From positions 1 through 64,000 of the forward strand of contig NZ_JAUNTN010000012.1 in the NCBI RefSeq assembly GCF_030538695.1: 64,000 nucleotides of DNA, read 5' to 3'. Within the stretch, counting starts at the first letter, position 1; each line of letters starts with the position of its first letter. Below the pieces are notes generated by a model. That model made no database searches. It was not told where the DNA came from and worked only from the letters and a program-made list of their open reading frames with translations. This stretch comes from Paracoccus sp. (in: a-proteobacteria) (GTDB lineage: Bacteria; Pseudomonadota; Alphaproteobacteria; Rhodobacterales; Rhodobacteraceae). The position numbers and the translations under genes were made by a program. Below, piece after piece: positions 26,821-35,524 of this stretch.

Positions 26821-27819
26821 TTACATCATCCCCGGCACGACCAGATCCGGCGGCCGGTGGCCGTCGGCAAATGTCTTGATATTGATGATAACTTTTTCAC
26901 CCATTTCAGTGCGGCCCTCGACCGTGGCGCTGCCCATATGCGGCAGCAAGACGACATTGGGCAGTTCGCGCAGGCGCGGGTTGATCTCATGCCCATGCTC
27001 GAACACATCCAGCCCCGCGCCCGCGATTTCGCCCGCCCGCAGCATCCGGGTCAGGGCGTTTTCGTCGATCACCTCGCCACGCGACGTGTTCACCACCACC
27101 GCCGAAGGTTTCAGCAGCTTCAGCCGCCGCGCGTTCAGCAGGTGAAAGGTGCTTGGTGTATGCGGGGCGTTCACGCTGATAATATCCATACGCGCCAGCA
27201 TTTGATCCAGACTTTCCCAATAGGTCGCCTGCAACTCATCCTCGATCTCGGGGCGCAGGCGCTTGCGGTTGTGGTAATGCACCTGCATCCCGAAGGCCGC
27301 CGCACGGCGGGCCACCGCCTGCCCGATCCGGCCCATGCCCAAAATCCCCAAACACCGCCCACCGACGCGCCCGCCAAGATGCGAGGTCGGAGACCAGCCC
27401 TGCCAGCGCCCGGCCTGCATCTCGGCCAGCCCCTCGGGGATGCGCCGGGTCACGGCCAGAATCAGCGCCATTGTCATGTCAGCCGTATCCTCGGTCACGA
27501 CATCCGGGGTGTTGCTGACCAGAACCCCGCGCTGGCGGGCGCTGGCCACGTCGATATGATCGACCCCGGCACCGAAATTGGCGATCAGCTTTAACCGCTC
27601 ACCCGCCTGCGCCAGCATGTTTGCGTCGATCTGATCTGTCACGGTCGGCACCAGCACATCGCAATCACGCATCATCGCCACCAGTTCATCGCGCGACAGT
27701 TTGCGATCATCGTCGCGCAAAACCACATCGAACAGCTCTTTCATGCGCGTTTCGACCGCCTCAGGCAGACGGCGGGTCACACAAACGCGCAGGCGCTGGC
27801 GGGGGTTTATGGCGGGCAT
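26821..27819 (-). CDS. D-isomer-specific 2-hydroxyacid dehydrogenase (glyoxylate/hydroxypyruvate reductase type)
   Basis: NAD(P)-dependent reductase of 2-keto acids such as glyoxylate or hydroxypyruvate, 332 residues. The Rossmann motif is GILGMGRIGQAVARR (about 150-164). The catalytic triad is present: Arg in NTSRGEVID, Glu in the following GLDVFE region, and His in LPHMGSAT. The ATG at 27819 is chosen because GAGGAGG lies six bases upstream; an earlier ATG at 27837 would put that motif inside the gene. The exact substrate is not determinable here. Divergent from the SH3 gene. Confidence 0.85.
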   Translation of the reverse strand: MPAINPRQRLRVCVTRRLPEAVETRMKELFDVVLRDDDRKLSRDELVAMMRDCDVLVPTVTDQIDANMLAQAGERLKLIANFGAGVDHIDVASARQRGVLVSNTPDVVTEDTADMTMALILAVTRRIPEGLAEMQAGRWQGWSPTSHLGGRVGGRCLGILGMGRIGQAVARRAAAFGMQVHYHNRKRLRPEIEDELQATYWESLDQMLARMDIISVNAPHTPSTFHLLNARRLKLLKPSAVVVNTSRGEVIDENALTRMLRAGEIAGAGLDVFEHGHEINPRLRELPNVVLLPHMGSATVEGRTEMGEKVIINIKTFADGHRPPDLVVPGMM

Positions 27820-27911
27820 GGCATCCTCCTCTTCCATTCGGGGGCGGTTTTATGGCAAACTGCCCGCTGCAAGGGGCAGGCACAAGACCCCGTTTGGACG
27901 CAGGATAGCAG

Positions 27912-28508
27912 ATGACCCACCGTTTCCGCTTTATCGCGGTGCTGGCGCTTGCGCTGGTGATATTCGGCCCCACCGCAGGGGCGCAGACATTGACCGTGAC
28001 CGAGGATCAGATGGACGAGGCCCGCCGGATTCTGGCGGAACAACAGCCCATGACCCGACAGGGCGACCAACCCGACCCCAGCCGTGGCCCGATCACCAAC
28101 CTGCCGCTGCCGCGCTATGTCAGCCTGAAAGGGTCAGAAGGCAACGCCCGGCGTGGTCCCAGCCTGTCACATCGCATCGACTGGGTGTTTCGCCATTCCG
28201 GGATGCCCTTGCAGGTGATCGCAGAGTTCGGCCATTGGCGGCGCGTCATCGATCAGGATGGGCAAGGCGGCTGGGTGCATTACGCCCTGTTGTCAGGTGT
28301 GCGCACCGTGGTCGTAACCACCGATATGGCCGACCTGTATTCCCGCCCCCGCGATGGCGCCAGCGTCATTGCCCGCGCCGAAGCGGGCGCCGTCATGCGC
28401 CTTGGCGAGTGCCAGCCCGAGTTCTGCCGCGTCTCTGGCAGCGGCGAGTCAGGGTGGATGCGCAAGACGACCATCTGGGGCGTGGACATGGACGAGATCC
28501 GCAAGTGA
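27912..28508 (+). CDS. Exported SH3-like domain protein
   Basis: A 198-residue protein with a signal peptide (to about residue 24, ...GPTAGAQ). Two bacterial SH3-like modules follow: YVSLKGSEGNARRGPSLSH...HWRRVIDQDGQGGWVHYALL (about 70-130) and VTTDMADLYSRPRDGASVIARAEAGA...CRVSGSGESGWM (about 135-190). The family (COG3807) is thought to bind cell-wall or other periplasmic ligands; no enzyme motif is present. Divergent from the hydroxyacid dehydrogenase gene across 92 bases. Confidence 0.78.
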   Translation: MTHRFRFIAVLALALVIFGPTAGAQTLTVTEDQMDEARRILAEQQPMTRQGDQPDPSRGPITNLPLPRYVSLKGSEGNARRGPSLSHRIDWVFRHSGMPLQVIAEFGHWRRVIDQDGQGGWVHYALLSGVRTVVVTTDMADLYSRPRDGASVIARAEAGAVMRLGECQPEFCRVSGSGESGWMRKTTIWGVDMDEIRK

Positions 28509-28627
28509 CCAGCCCCTTGGCGCGGCCCCGGCTGGCACCACGCCTTGAGGCCGGCCGGAGCCACACCACGGCAACCACAACAGCAGCCAAAGCCCGGTCA
28601 GCAAGCCGAAAATCTGCATAAATCCCC

Positions 28628-28666
28628 CATGTTGCCCAAAAGAATCACTCTTGTTCGGGCAACATG
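28628..28666. repeat. Perfect 10-bp inverted repeat
   Basis: CATGTTGCCC (28628-28637) and GGGCAACATG (28657-28666) are separated by 19 bases that can themselves pair (AAGA/TCTT). It lies in the convergent gap between the SH3 gene and dcp. No T run follows on either strand, so a terminator is possible but not clear. Confidence 0.6.
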
Positions 28667-28714
28667 GCAGGAAAACCTTCACAAAAGCCTAACGCCGAAC
28701 ATTTTTCTGTCCGA

Positions 28715-30736
28715 TCAGGCCAGCCCGCGACCTTTCAGCAGCGGCCCGACCCCCGGCATTGCGCCCCGGAACCGCAGCCACAGCTCATCCGCCGGGGCCG
28801 CGCCGCCTTGCGACAGGATTGTGGCACGCAGGCGTTCAGACGTGGCAGGATCGAAAATATCGCCGCTTTCCTCGAAGGCCGCGAAAGCATCGGCGTCCAT
28901 CACCTCGGACCACATATAGCTGTAATAGCCCGCCGAATAACCATCACTGGAAAAAGCATGTGCAAAATGCGGCGTGGCGTGGCGCATCGGCACGGCGGCA
29001 GGTGCATCCAGCGCGGTCAGGACGGCATCCGTCGCGGCCATCGCATCCGCTGCGGGCGCACCGCGATGCAAGGCCAGATCGACCAGCGCCGATTGCAGAT
29101 ATTCCAGCGTCGCAAAGCCCGCATCAGCCTTGCCCGCCGCCAGCATCTTGTCGCGCAGATCGGCTGACAGGGTCGCACCCGTCTCTGTATGGCGGGCATG
29201 TGCGTCCAGAACCTCGGGCTGTTCAGCCCAATGTTCCAACAACTGACTGGGCAGCTCGACGAAATCCCGCGCAACGGAAGTGCCTGAAATCGAAGGATAT
29301 GTCACATCAGACAACATCTGATGCAGGGCGTGGCCAAACTCGTGAAACAAGGTGCGCACATCGTCCCAGCCCAACAGCGCCGCTGCACCTGCCTCGGCGG
29401 GCGGGGTGAAATTGCACACATTCACCACGATCGGCTGCTGCCCCGCGCCCATGCCATGCTGCGATTGCAGCGCTGAACACCACGCGCCCGACCGCTTGCC
29501 CGACCGCGCGAAATAATCGCCCAAAAATACCGCGATTTGCTGGCCGTCGCGCAGCACCCGCCAAGCCCGCACATCAGGGTACCACAAGGGGGCCTCGAAC
29601 GGCTCCACGCTCAGGCCGAACAGGCGATGCGCCACGTCAAACACCGCGCCCAGCATCGCATCCAGCGAGAAATAGGGGCGCAGCCCGGCCTCGTCCAACT
29701 GATGCGCGGCGGCCCGGCGACGGGCGGCATAGTGGCGCCAGTCCCACGCCTGAACGCCGTCATTCACACCATCATCGCGGGCCAGATCCTCCAGCGCGGC
29801 CTGATCTGCCGCCACACGGGCGCGGGCCGGGGTCCAGACCTGTTCCAGCAAATCCTGAACCCGCTCGGCGCTGCCCGCCATCTCGGTTTCCAGCTTGAAA
29901 GCGGCGAAATCCGCATAGCCCAGCATCCGGGCGCGTTCATGGCGCAGGGCCAGAATCTCGGCAATCAGCGGGCGATTGTCGGTTTCCGCCCCGCCTGCGC
30001 CCGCACCTGAGCCGCGCGCGGCCCATGCCTCTTGCCCGGCGCGGCGCAGATCGCGGCGGGTGGATTGTTCCAGAAACGGCACAATCAGGCTGCGGTTCAG
30101 CGTCAGCACCTGCCCCGGCAGGCCCCGGTCCCGTGCGGCGGCCTGCATATCCGCGACCAGCGCAGGCGACAGCCCCGCCAGCCCGTCATCCGGGATCGGC
30201 ATGAGGAAATCGCGTTCATCCCGCAGGACATTCTGCGAAAACGCCGTATAGAGCGCCGCCAGCCGTTGCATGATCGCGGACAGCCGGTCGCGCCCCACAG
30301 CGTCCAGTCCCGCACCCGAGCGCCGCAGCCCGCGCAGCGCCAGTTCCGCAATGCGCAGATCCTGCCCGGTCAGCCCGCCCTGATCCAGCACCGCCTGAAC
30401 CCGCACAAACAGACGTGGGTCGCTGCCGATTTTGGCCCCATGCGCAGCCAGTTTCGGGGCGAGGTCACGCTGCAACGCCTCTCGGGCCGGGTTGGAATCC
30501 ACGGCAGACAGGGTGAAAAACACCGCCGCCACGCGGTCCAGCGCCTCATCTGCGGTTTCCATCGCCGCAATGGTATTGGCGAAACTGGCGGGTTCGGGAT
30601 TGGTGGCAATTGCCTCCCATGCGGCCTCGGATTCCGCCAGCGCGGCAGTAAAGGCCGGGGCAAAATCAGCATCGGAAATCAGGTCGAAACGCGGCAGGCC
30701 CTGAGGGCCGCTCCAATGGGTCAGTTCGCGGTTCAT
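28715..30736 (-). CDS. dcp: Peptidyl-dipeptidase Dcp / oligopeptidase (M3 family)
   Basis: Zinc metallopeptidase that releases dipeptides from the C-termini of oligopeptides. It is 673 residues, matching Dcp (about 680). The zinc motif HEFGH is at 465-469 in TLFHEFGHALHQM, and the downstream Glu ligand is in DFVELPSQLLEHW. The start ATG has AAAGGA seven bases upstream and overlaps the moeB stop by four bases (ATGA). OpdA/PrlC, a close M3 relative, is the alternative name; the N-terminus fits Dcp better. Confidence 0.88.
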   Translation of the reverse strand: MNRELTHWSGPQGLPRFDLISDADFAPAFTAALAESEAAWEAIATNPEPASFANTIAAMETADEALDRVAAVFFTLSAVDSNPAREALQRDLAPKLAAHGAKIGSDPRLFVRVQAVLDQGGLTGQDLRIAELALRGLRRSGAGLDAVGRDRLSAIMQRLAALYTAFSQNVLRDERDFLMPIPDDGLAGLSPALVADMQAAARDRGLPGQVLTLNRSLIVPFLEQSTRRDLRRAGQEAWAARGSGAGAGGAETDNRPLIAEILALRHERARMLGYADFAAFKLETEMAGSAERVQDLLEQVWTPARARVAADQAALEDLARDDGVNDGVQAWDWRHYAARRRAAAHQLDEAGLRPYFSLDAMLGAVFDVAHRLFGLSVEPFEAPLWYPDVRAWRVLRDGQQIAVFLGDYFARSGKRSGAWCSALQSQHGMGAGQQPIVVNVCNFTPPAEAGAAALLGWDDVRTLFHEFGHALHQMLSDVTYPSISGTSVARDFVELPSQLLEHWAEQPEVLDAHARHTETGATLSADLRDKMLAAGKADAGFATLEYLQSALVDLALHRGAPAADAMAATDAVLTALDAPAAVPMRHATPHFAHAFSSDGYSAGYYSYMWSEVMDADAFAAFEESGDIFDPATSERLRATILSQGGAAPADELWLRFRGAMPGVGPLLKGRGLA

Positions 30737-31758
30737 GGGTGGTCCTTTCCACAGACGGGACAGTTCGGGTTTCGGGTCAGGCGCATCAGCCGGGTTTGCG
30801 TCTGAAGCCCGTCGAAAATCAGCATCCGCCCGCGCAGGTCACGCCCCGCGCCGGTCAGGGTCTTGATTGCCTCCAGCGCCATCAGGCTGCCGATCACACC
30901 GGGCAAGGCACCGATCACCCCGGCTTCGGCGCAAGGCAAAACGGTGCCGGGCGCGGGGGCCTGAGGGAAAATGCAGGCCATGCAGGGGGCATCGCGGGCA
31001 GGATCATAGAGCGTGACCTGCCCCTCCCATTGCGCCATAGCCCCGGCCAGCAGCGGCACGCGGGCAGCCACGCAGGCGGCGTTGATCGCCGCGCGCCCGG
31101 CGAAACTGTCGGTGCCGTCGATCACCAGATCAAAGCCCGAAAGGAAATCCACATCGCCCGCCCCGATCCGGCGCGGCAAGGGCGTCACGGTGATGTCGGG
31201 GTTCAGCGCCGCCAGCCGTGCCGCCCCCGCCTGCGCCTTGGGCTGGCCGGTCTGATCGGTCTGGAACAAAATCTGGCGTTGCAGGTTCGACAGGCTGACC
31301 GCATCATCATCGGCCAGCGTGATCCGCCCCACCCCCGCCGCCGCCAGATACAGCGCCACGGGTGAACCAAGCCCTCCCGCGCCAATCACCAGCACCTGCG
31401 CCCGTTTCAGCGCCCGCTGCCCCTGCCCGCCGATTTCGCGCAGGGTGATATGGCGGGCATAGCGGTCCAGCTCGGTATCTGTCAGTCGCGCATCAGGGTC
31501 AAAGCCCGTCGGGGCAACCGCAGGCAGCGGGATCGCATGGCGATGCGCCAGCCCGATCAGCAGGCGATATCCCACCAGCAGCGCCCCTGCGCCGCCAAGC
31601 ACCAACCACAGCCGCAAATCGCCGCCTTGGGCCGCAATCACGCCGCCCACAGCCGCCCACAGCCCGGTCAGCGCCGCCAGCCGCATGGGCAGCCGCCAGC
31701 CCAACAGGCCCGACCCGATCCACAGCGCCAACAGTGCAAGCAGAACCAGCAGGACCAT
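30733..31758 (-). CDS. moeB: MoeB/ThiF-family adenylyltransferase with N-terminal membrane anchor
   Basis: Adenylates the C-terminal Gly-Gly of MoaD-type (or ThiS-type) sulfur carriers, for molybdopterin synthesis. Residues 1-70 are strongly hydrophobic (two or three predicted helices), unlike soluble E. coli MoeB. The catalytic part starts at about residue 90: RYARHITLREIGGQGQ, nucleotide loop IGAGGLGSPVALYL, DDDAVSLSNLQRQILF, zinc cysteines CMAC and CPVC, and CAEAGVIGALPGVIGS. All E1-like features are intact. It overlaps dcp and is three bases after dut, so dut-moeB-dcp form an operon. Confidence 0.85.
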   Translation of the reverse strand: MVLLVLLALLALWIGSGLLGWRLPMRLAALTGLWAAVGGVIAAQGGDLRLWLVLGGAGALLVGYRLLIGLAHRHAIPLPAVAPTGFDPDARLTDTELDRYARHITLREIGGQGQRALKRAQVLVIGAGGLGSPVALYLAAAGVGRITLADDDAVSLSNLQRQILFQTDQTGQPKAQAGAARLAALNPDITVTPLPRRIGAGDVDFLSGFDLVIDGTDSFAGRAAINAACVAARVPLLAGAMAQWEGQVTLYDPARDAPCMACIFPQAPAPGTVLPCAEAGVIGALPGVIGSLMALEAIKTLTGAGRDLRGRMLIFDGLQTQTRLMRLTRNPNCPVCGKDHP

Positions 31759-31761
31759 GCC

Positions 31762-32214
31762 TCACCCCCGCCCGGTCGAGCCAAACCCGCCCGCGCCCCG
31801 CGCCGTCTGGTCCAGCGCCCCGACCAGATCGAACCCGGCCGGCACCACCGGGGCGACAACCATCTGCGCGATCCGCTCGCCATGGGTGACGGTGAAGGGC
31901 TGGTCGCCAAGGTTGATCAGCACCACCCCGACCGGGCCGCGATAGTCGCTGTCGATGGTGCCGGGCGTGTTCAGCACCGTAACCCCATGTTTCAGCGCCA
32001 GACCGCTGCGCGGACGGACCTGCACCTCATATCCCGCCGGAATCGCCATGCGCAGCCCGGTCGGGACCAGCGCCCGTGCGCCGGGGGCCAGCACCACCGG
32101 CCCATCGGGCAGTTGCGCCCGTATATCGGCCCCTGCAGCGCCTGCGGTGGCATATTCGGGCAAGCCAATCGCCGGATCGGCCCAATCTTCGCGCTGAATC
32201 AAAATCTGAACCAT
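31762..32214 (-). CDS. dut: dUTP diphosphatase
   Basis: Hydrolyses dUTP to dUMP, preventing uracil incorporation and supplying thymidylate synthesis. It is 150 residues, a standard homotrimeric dUTPase. Motifs 1 to 5 are visible: [51 protein letters not shown], and the C-terminal [13 protein letters not shown] that closes over the active site. An open frame runs up to 32262, but the ATG at 32214 with AAGGA upstream fits the family N-terminus. First gene of dut-moeB-dcp. Confidence 0.93.
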   Translation of the reverse strand: MVQILIQREDWADPAIGLPEYATAGAAGADIRAQLPDGPVVLAPGARALVPTGLRMAIPAGYEVQVRPRSGLALKHGVTVLNTPGTIDSDYRGPVGVVLINLGDQPFTVTHGERIAQMVVAPVVPAGFDLVGALDQTARGAGGFGSTGRG

Positions 32215-32233
32215 GGCGGCATCCTTGAACATG

Positions 32234-32259
32234 AAAACGGGCCGCGCAAGGGCGGCCCG
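32234..32259 (-). terminator. infC terminator
   Basis: On the minus strand, CGGGCCGC (32259-32252), loop CCTTGC, GCGGCCCG (32245-32238), then TTTTC. A perfect 8-bp stem with a T run, 28 bases past the infC stop. Confidence 0.75.
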
Positions 32260-32286
32260 CATCGCAACCGAATCGCTGGCGCAGGT

Positions 32287-32826
32287 TTAGCGCGGCGCGA
32301 TCATCATCACCATCTGGCGGCCTTCCAGCTTGGGCATGGATTCGACCTTTCCGGCCTCGCCCACGTCGTCCTTGACGCGGTTCAGCAGATCGACGCCAAG
32401 ATCCTGGTGCGCCATCTCGCGGCCACGAAAACGTAGGGTGACTTTCACCTTATCGCCATCCTCAAGAAAGCGCATGACGTTGCGCATCTTGACTTCGTAA
32501 TCATGGGTATCAGTCCCCGGACGGAACTTCACCTCTTTGATTTCGATGATTTTTTGCTTTTTGCGGGCCTCGGCTTCGCGCTTTTGCTGTTCGTATTTGA
32601 ACTTGCCAAGGTCCATGATCTTGCACACGGGCGGGGTGGCGTTGGGCGAGATTTCGACCAGATCCAGCCCTGCCTCAATCGCCATCTCCAGCCCACGGGC
32701 GGGCGAGACGACGCCGACGTTTTCCCCTTCGGGACCAATCAGGCGAATTTCAGCAACACGGATGCGTTCATTGACGCGCGGGCCGGTGTCACGGGTCGGC
32801 GGCGCGTGGTGGGGTCTGCGGGCTAT
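32287..32826 (-). CDS. infC: Translation initiation factor IF-3, apparent AUA start
   Basis: Binds the 30S subunit, blocks 50S joining and checks start-codon pairing. The conserved sequence [21 protein letters not shown] begins directly after an ATA codon at complement 32826-32824, with AAAAGGAG seven bases upstream; no ATG, GTG or TTG lies at this point. The first ATG in frame (32685) would delete about a quarter of the protein. The result is 179 residues, the normal size. E. coli infC starts with AUU, which lets IF-3 repress its own translation; AUA would serve the same role. The start codon also lies in the arm of a small hairpin. Confidence 0.9.
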   Translation of the reverse strand: MARRPHHAPPTRDTGPRVNERIRVAEIRLIGPEGENVGVVSPARGLEMAIEAGLDLVEISPNATPPVCKIMDLGKFKYEQQKREAEARKKQKIIEIKEVKFRPGTDTHDYEVKMRNVMRFLEDGDKVKVTLRFRGREMAHQDLGVDLLNRVKDDVGEAGKVESMPKLEGRQMVMMIAPR

Positions 32827-32847
32827 GGCGTTACTCCTTTTATAGCC
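32821..32847 (-). promoter_or_regulatory. Start-site hairpin of infC mRNA
   Basis: In the mRNA sense, GGCTAT (32847-32842) pairs perfectly with ATAGCC (32826-32821). The 15-base loop carries the Shine-Dalgarno AAAAGGAG, and the AUA start codon is the 5' half of the 3' arm. This could couple start-codon access to IF-3 level; that is inference. Confidence 0.55.
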
Positions 32848-32977
32848 GGTGCTTTAAGCTGGAATAAAATACGCGCTTATACTCGGATTTTCAACCGCCA
32901 AGCCGCAGGCAAAACGGCTTTTCGCCGGGGCGCGGGCGTGGCATAGAGCAGGCAACCGTAATAACAGACCCGTTCCA

Positions 32978-33544
32978 ATGCTGAAACGCGCCGCCCTGAT
33001 CCTGCCTTTGCTGATTGCTGCCATGGCGGCAGGCTGGTGGCTGGCCGGAGGCGACATGACCCGGCTGCGGGCGCTGTTGCCCTTCCTGCCTGCGCAGACG
33101 GCCCCCGACATCCGCGCGGATGAGCCACGCCCTCTGCCCCGGCCTGCACCACCCGCGCCGCCAGAACCTTCGCCTGCGGAACCCTCGCCTGCGGAACAGG
33201 CGGCTGCAGCCGCCGATGCCGCCATCCGCGCCAGCGATGCCGCCCCCGCGCAGGTCACGCCGCCCGCCCCGGCCGCAACCGGCGATGCCGCCGCAGATCG
33301 CGCACAGGACGCCGCCGAAGCCGCCATTGCCGAAGCCAACCGCAGCGCCGTTTCCGCCGCGCAATCGGTGGCAGCGGCAACCACGCCCCGAGGCTTCGAT
33401 CCCGCGCCGCTTTTGGCCCGCATCAATGCCGCCGATCTGCCCGAAGCGCAAAAACAGATCCTGACGACGCTGCTGGACACCGCCGCCAGCGATCCCGCCC
33501 GCCTGCCCGCCGCCCTGACCCGCATCGAGGAAATGCTGCAATGA
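32978..33544 (+). CDS. Hypothetical membrane-anchored Ala/Pro-rich protein
   Basis: A 188-residue protein with one N-terminal membrane helix (LILPLLIAAMAAGWWLAGG), a Pro/Ala/Glu-rich linker (about 42-120) containing a repeated PSPAEPSPAE, and a short helical C-terminal domain (ARINAADLPEAQKQILTTLL...). It is not recognised. It overlaps the following gene by four bases (ATGA), so the two are coupled. Low sequence complexity makes homology calls unreliable. Confidence 0.6.
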   Translation: MLKRAALILPLLIAAMAAGWWLAGGDMTRLRALLPFLPAQTAPDIRADEPRPLPRPAPPAPPEPSPAEPSPAEQAAAAADAAIRASDAAPAQVTPPAPAATGDAAADRAQDAAEAAIAEANRSAVSAAQSVAAATTPRGFDPAPLLARINAADLPEAQKQILTTLLDTAASDPARLPAALTRIEEMLQ

Positions 33545-34407
33545 CCCATCCCGCGCTGAACGCATGGCTGAACAGCAACCCCGAAGTGCTGGCCAAAGGG
33601 CCGCTGGCCATCCTGCTGTTTGAAGATGAGGTCGAGACCATCTCGACGCTGGATCACCACCTGCGCAACGGTTTCCGCCACATTCTTGCGCTGTCGCCGC
33701 AACCGCTGGACATCCCCGAAACGCTGCAAGCCAAGGTCACGAACCTGCAATATGACACCCGCCGCCCGGCGTCTCATGTCGATGCGATCAATGCGATCAA
33801 CGACGCCGTGCCTGCCGGAACGTGGTTGTTTTATGCCTATAACGCCGAATATCTGTTCTTTCCCTTTTCGGAAACGCGGACCGTGGGCGAGATGCTGACC
33901 TTTCACACCGAGGAACGCCGCCCGGCGATGCTGGCCTATGTGGTGGACCTTTACGCCCGCGACCTGACCGCCGCCCCCGATGCCGTCAGCCTGACCGATG
34001 CCATGTTCGACCGCACCGGCTATTTCGCGCTGGGCCGCAAGAACCATGACGGTCACGACATGGAACGCCAGCTTGATTTCTTTGGCGGCCTGCGCTGGCG
34101 GTTCGAGGAATACCTGCCCGTTGACCGCCGCCGCATCGACCGCATCGCGCTGTTCCGCAGCGCCAAGGGACTGCGGGTGACGCCGGATCACCGCTTCAGC
34201 ATCGAAGAATACAACACCTATGCCTGCCCCTGGCACCACAACCTGACCGCTGCGATTGCATCGTTCCGGGTGGCCAAGGCGCTGGTGCGCAACCCCGGTT
34301 CGCGTGACGAGATCAGCGATTTCACCTGGCGCAACGCACATCCGTTCCGCTGGAACGCGCATCAGCTTATGGAACTTGGCCTGATGGAGCCGGGCCAGTG
34401 GTTCTGA
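33541..34407 (+). CDS. Glycosyltransferase family 2-like protein, possibly catalytically altered
   Basis: A 288-residue soluble protein. The opening PLAILLFEDEVETISTLDHHLRNGFRHILALS and the following DAINAINDAVPAGTWLFYAYNAEYLFF resemble a GT-A fold in which the usual DxDEF metal-binding motif would fall at YNAEYLFF; the aspartates are missing, so activity as a glycosyltransferase is doubtful. The C-terminus HHNLTAAIASFRVAKALVRNP is reminiscent of related alphaproteobacterial GT2-like proteins. No transmembrane segment is seen. Translationally coupled to the small membrane protein upstream. Confidence 0.55.
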   Translation: MTHPALNAWLNSNPEVLAKGPLAILLFEDEVETISTLDHHLRNGFRHILALSPQPLDIPETLQAKVTNLQYDTRRPASHVDAINAINDAVPAGTWLFYAYNAEYLFFPFSETRTVGEMLTFHTEERRPAMLAYVVDLYARDLTAAPDAVSLTDAMFDRTGYFALGRKNHDGHDMERQLDFFGGLRWRFEEYLPVDRRRIDRIALFRSAKGLRVTPDHRFSIEEYNTYACPWHHNLTAAIASFRVAKALVRNPGSRDEISDFTWRNAHPFRWNAHQLMELGLMEPGQWF

Positions 34408-34410
34408 GAG

Positions 34411-34435
34411 AAAGGGCGGGGAAAACCCGCCCTTT
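34411..34435. terminator. Bidirectional terminator
   Basis: AAAGGGCGGG (34411-34420), loop GAAAA, CCCGCCCTTT (34426-34435): a perfect 10-bp stem flanked by a T run on the plus side (GGCTTTT), in the convergent gap between the GT2-like gene and the cytochrome gene. Confidence 0.85.
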
Positions 34436-34440
34436 GGCTT

Positions 34441-35457
34441 TTATTGCGCCGCTTTTTCGGCGGCCTCTGCCTCGGTCCGCGCCTTGACCTGCGCGGCCTG
34501 CCAATCGGCGATCGGCTTGAACGGGCCGTATTTGTGCTGCTCAGCGGGGAAATCACCGGCCCATGGCGCAAAGGGCATATCCGGGGCCTTGCGCAGCAGG
34601 TCAGGGAAATCATTCTCCATCCCCGCCTTGCTGCCCCGCGGCAATGAGGACAGATAGGCCGCCACATCATAAGCCTGATCTTCGTCCAGTTGCCGCGCGG
34701 TATAATCCGCCCCTTGCGGCATATTGTTCAGGATAAAGCGGTAAGCCATCAGCACGCGATACATGCCCGCGCCGTCGTTATAGCTGTCATCCCCCATGAC
34801 CGCCGGGTAAAGATAGCCTTGTGCATCACCCGCCTCGCCGTTGCGCTGACCCAAACCATCTTCACCATGACAGACGGCGCATTGCTCGTCATAGACCAGC
34901 TTGCCCGCGACAGGATCGGCGGCGCGGTCAGGTGCGGCGACGCGCTCGACACCCGATCCCTTGACCGTCGCACCGACCGGAATCCCGCGCGACAGGAAAT
35001 GGATATAGGCCGTAAACCCGCGCATTTCCGGGCTGTCCAGCGGCAGAGGCTTCCCCGCCATCGACCGCTCCATGCAGCCGTTCACACGTTCCTCGACCGA
35101 TTGCAGCGTATTCTCTCGCGCACGATATTGCGGGAATACGGCCGTAACCCCGGTCCATGGCATCGCATAGGGCTTGGTGGCATTGTCCTGATGGCAACTG
35201 GTGCAGGCCAGATTGTTCCCGGCATAGCGCATCGCCGGGTCTGCGACCTCGGGGCCGATATGGGCGTAAGTCTCGGTCGCAAGCTGAAAGCCATAGCGCA
35301 CCAGCCGCCCATAATCATCATCGGGCAGATCGTCGATATTGCCGGTTTGCCAGGTGGTCAGATCAACCTCCGGCGCGTCCTGCGCCAGCCCCGCAACGGG
35401 GGCAAGAATCAATGCCGCCGCACATAGGCAGGGCGAAGATATGGAACGAAGCGACAT
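34441..35457 (-). CDS. TsdA-like dihaem cytochrome c (thiosulfate dehydrogenase family)
   Basis: A 338-residue exported dihaem cytochrome. After a signal peptide (to about residue 25, ...PVAGLAQ) come haem motifs C85-TS-C88-H89 and C193-AV-C196-H197. The AGNNLACTSCH, VFPQYRARENTLQSVEERVNGCMERSM and SRGIPVG segments match TsdA; C128 in NGCMERSM is at the position of the unusual cysteine axial ligand of haem 1 in TsdA, as I recall it. TsdA couples two thiosulfates to tetrathionate in the periplasm. Start at 35457 has AGAGGGA upstream. Its promoter carries an FNR-type site with good -10, so low-oxygen control is predicted. Other TsdA-like cytochromes lack this activity. Confidence 0.8.
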   Translation of the reverse strand: MSLRSISSPCLCAAALILAPVAGLAQDAPEVDLTTWQTGNIDDLPDDDYGRLVRYGFQLATETYAHIGPEVADPAMRYAGNNLACTSCHQDNATKPYAMPWTGVTAVFPQYRARENTLQSVEERVNGCMERSMAGKPLPLDSPEMRGFTAYIHFLSRGIPVGATVKGSGVERVAAPDRAADPVAGKLVYDEQCAVCHGEDGLGQRNGEAGDAQGYLYPAVMGDDSYNDGAGMYRVLMAYRFILNNMPQGADYTARQLDEDQAYDVAAYLSSLPRGSKAGMENDFPDLLRKAPDMPFAPWAGDFPAEQHKYGPFKPIADWQAAQVKARTEAEAAEKAAQ

Positions 35458-35524
35458 GGTTTTCCCTCTTTGGCTGGACAATCGTCTGGCATAGGCGGCG
35501 GCACAATCAGCACTACACATTCAC

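Noticed and set aside
32854..34362. Minus-strand open frame of about 500 codons opposite two plus-strand genes
   Set aside because: Low-complexity Ala/Gly/Ser translation, no domain; the plus-strand frames have coupled starts and sensible proteins.
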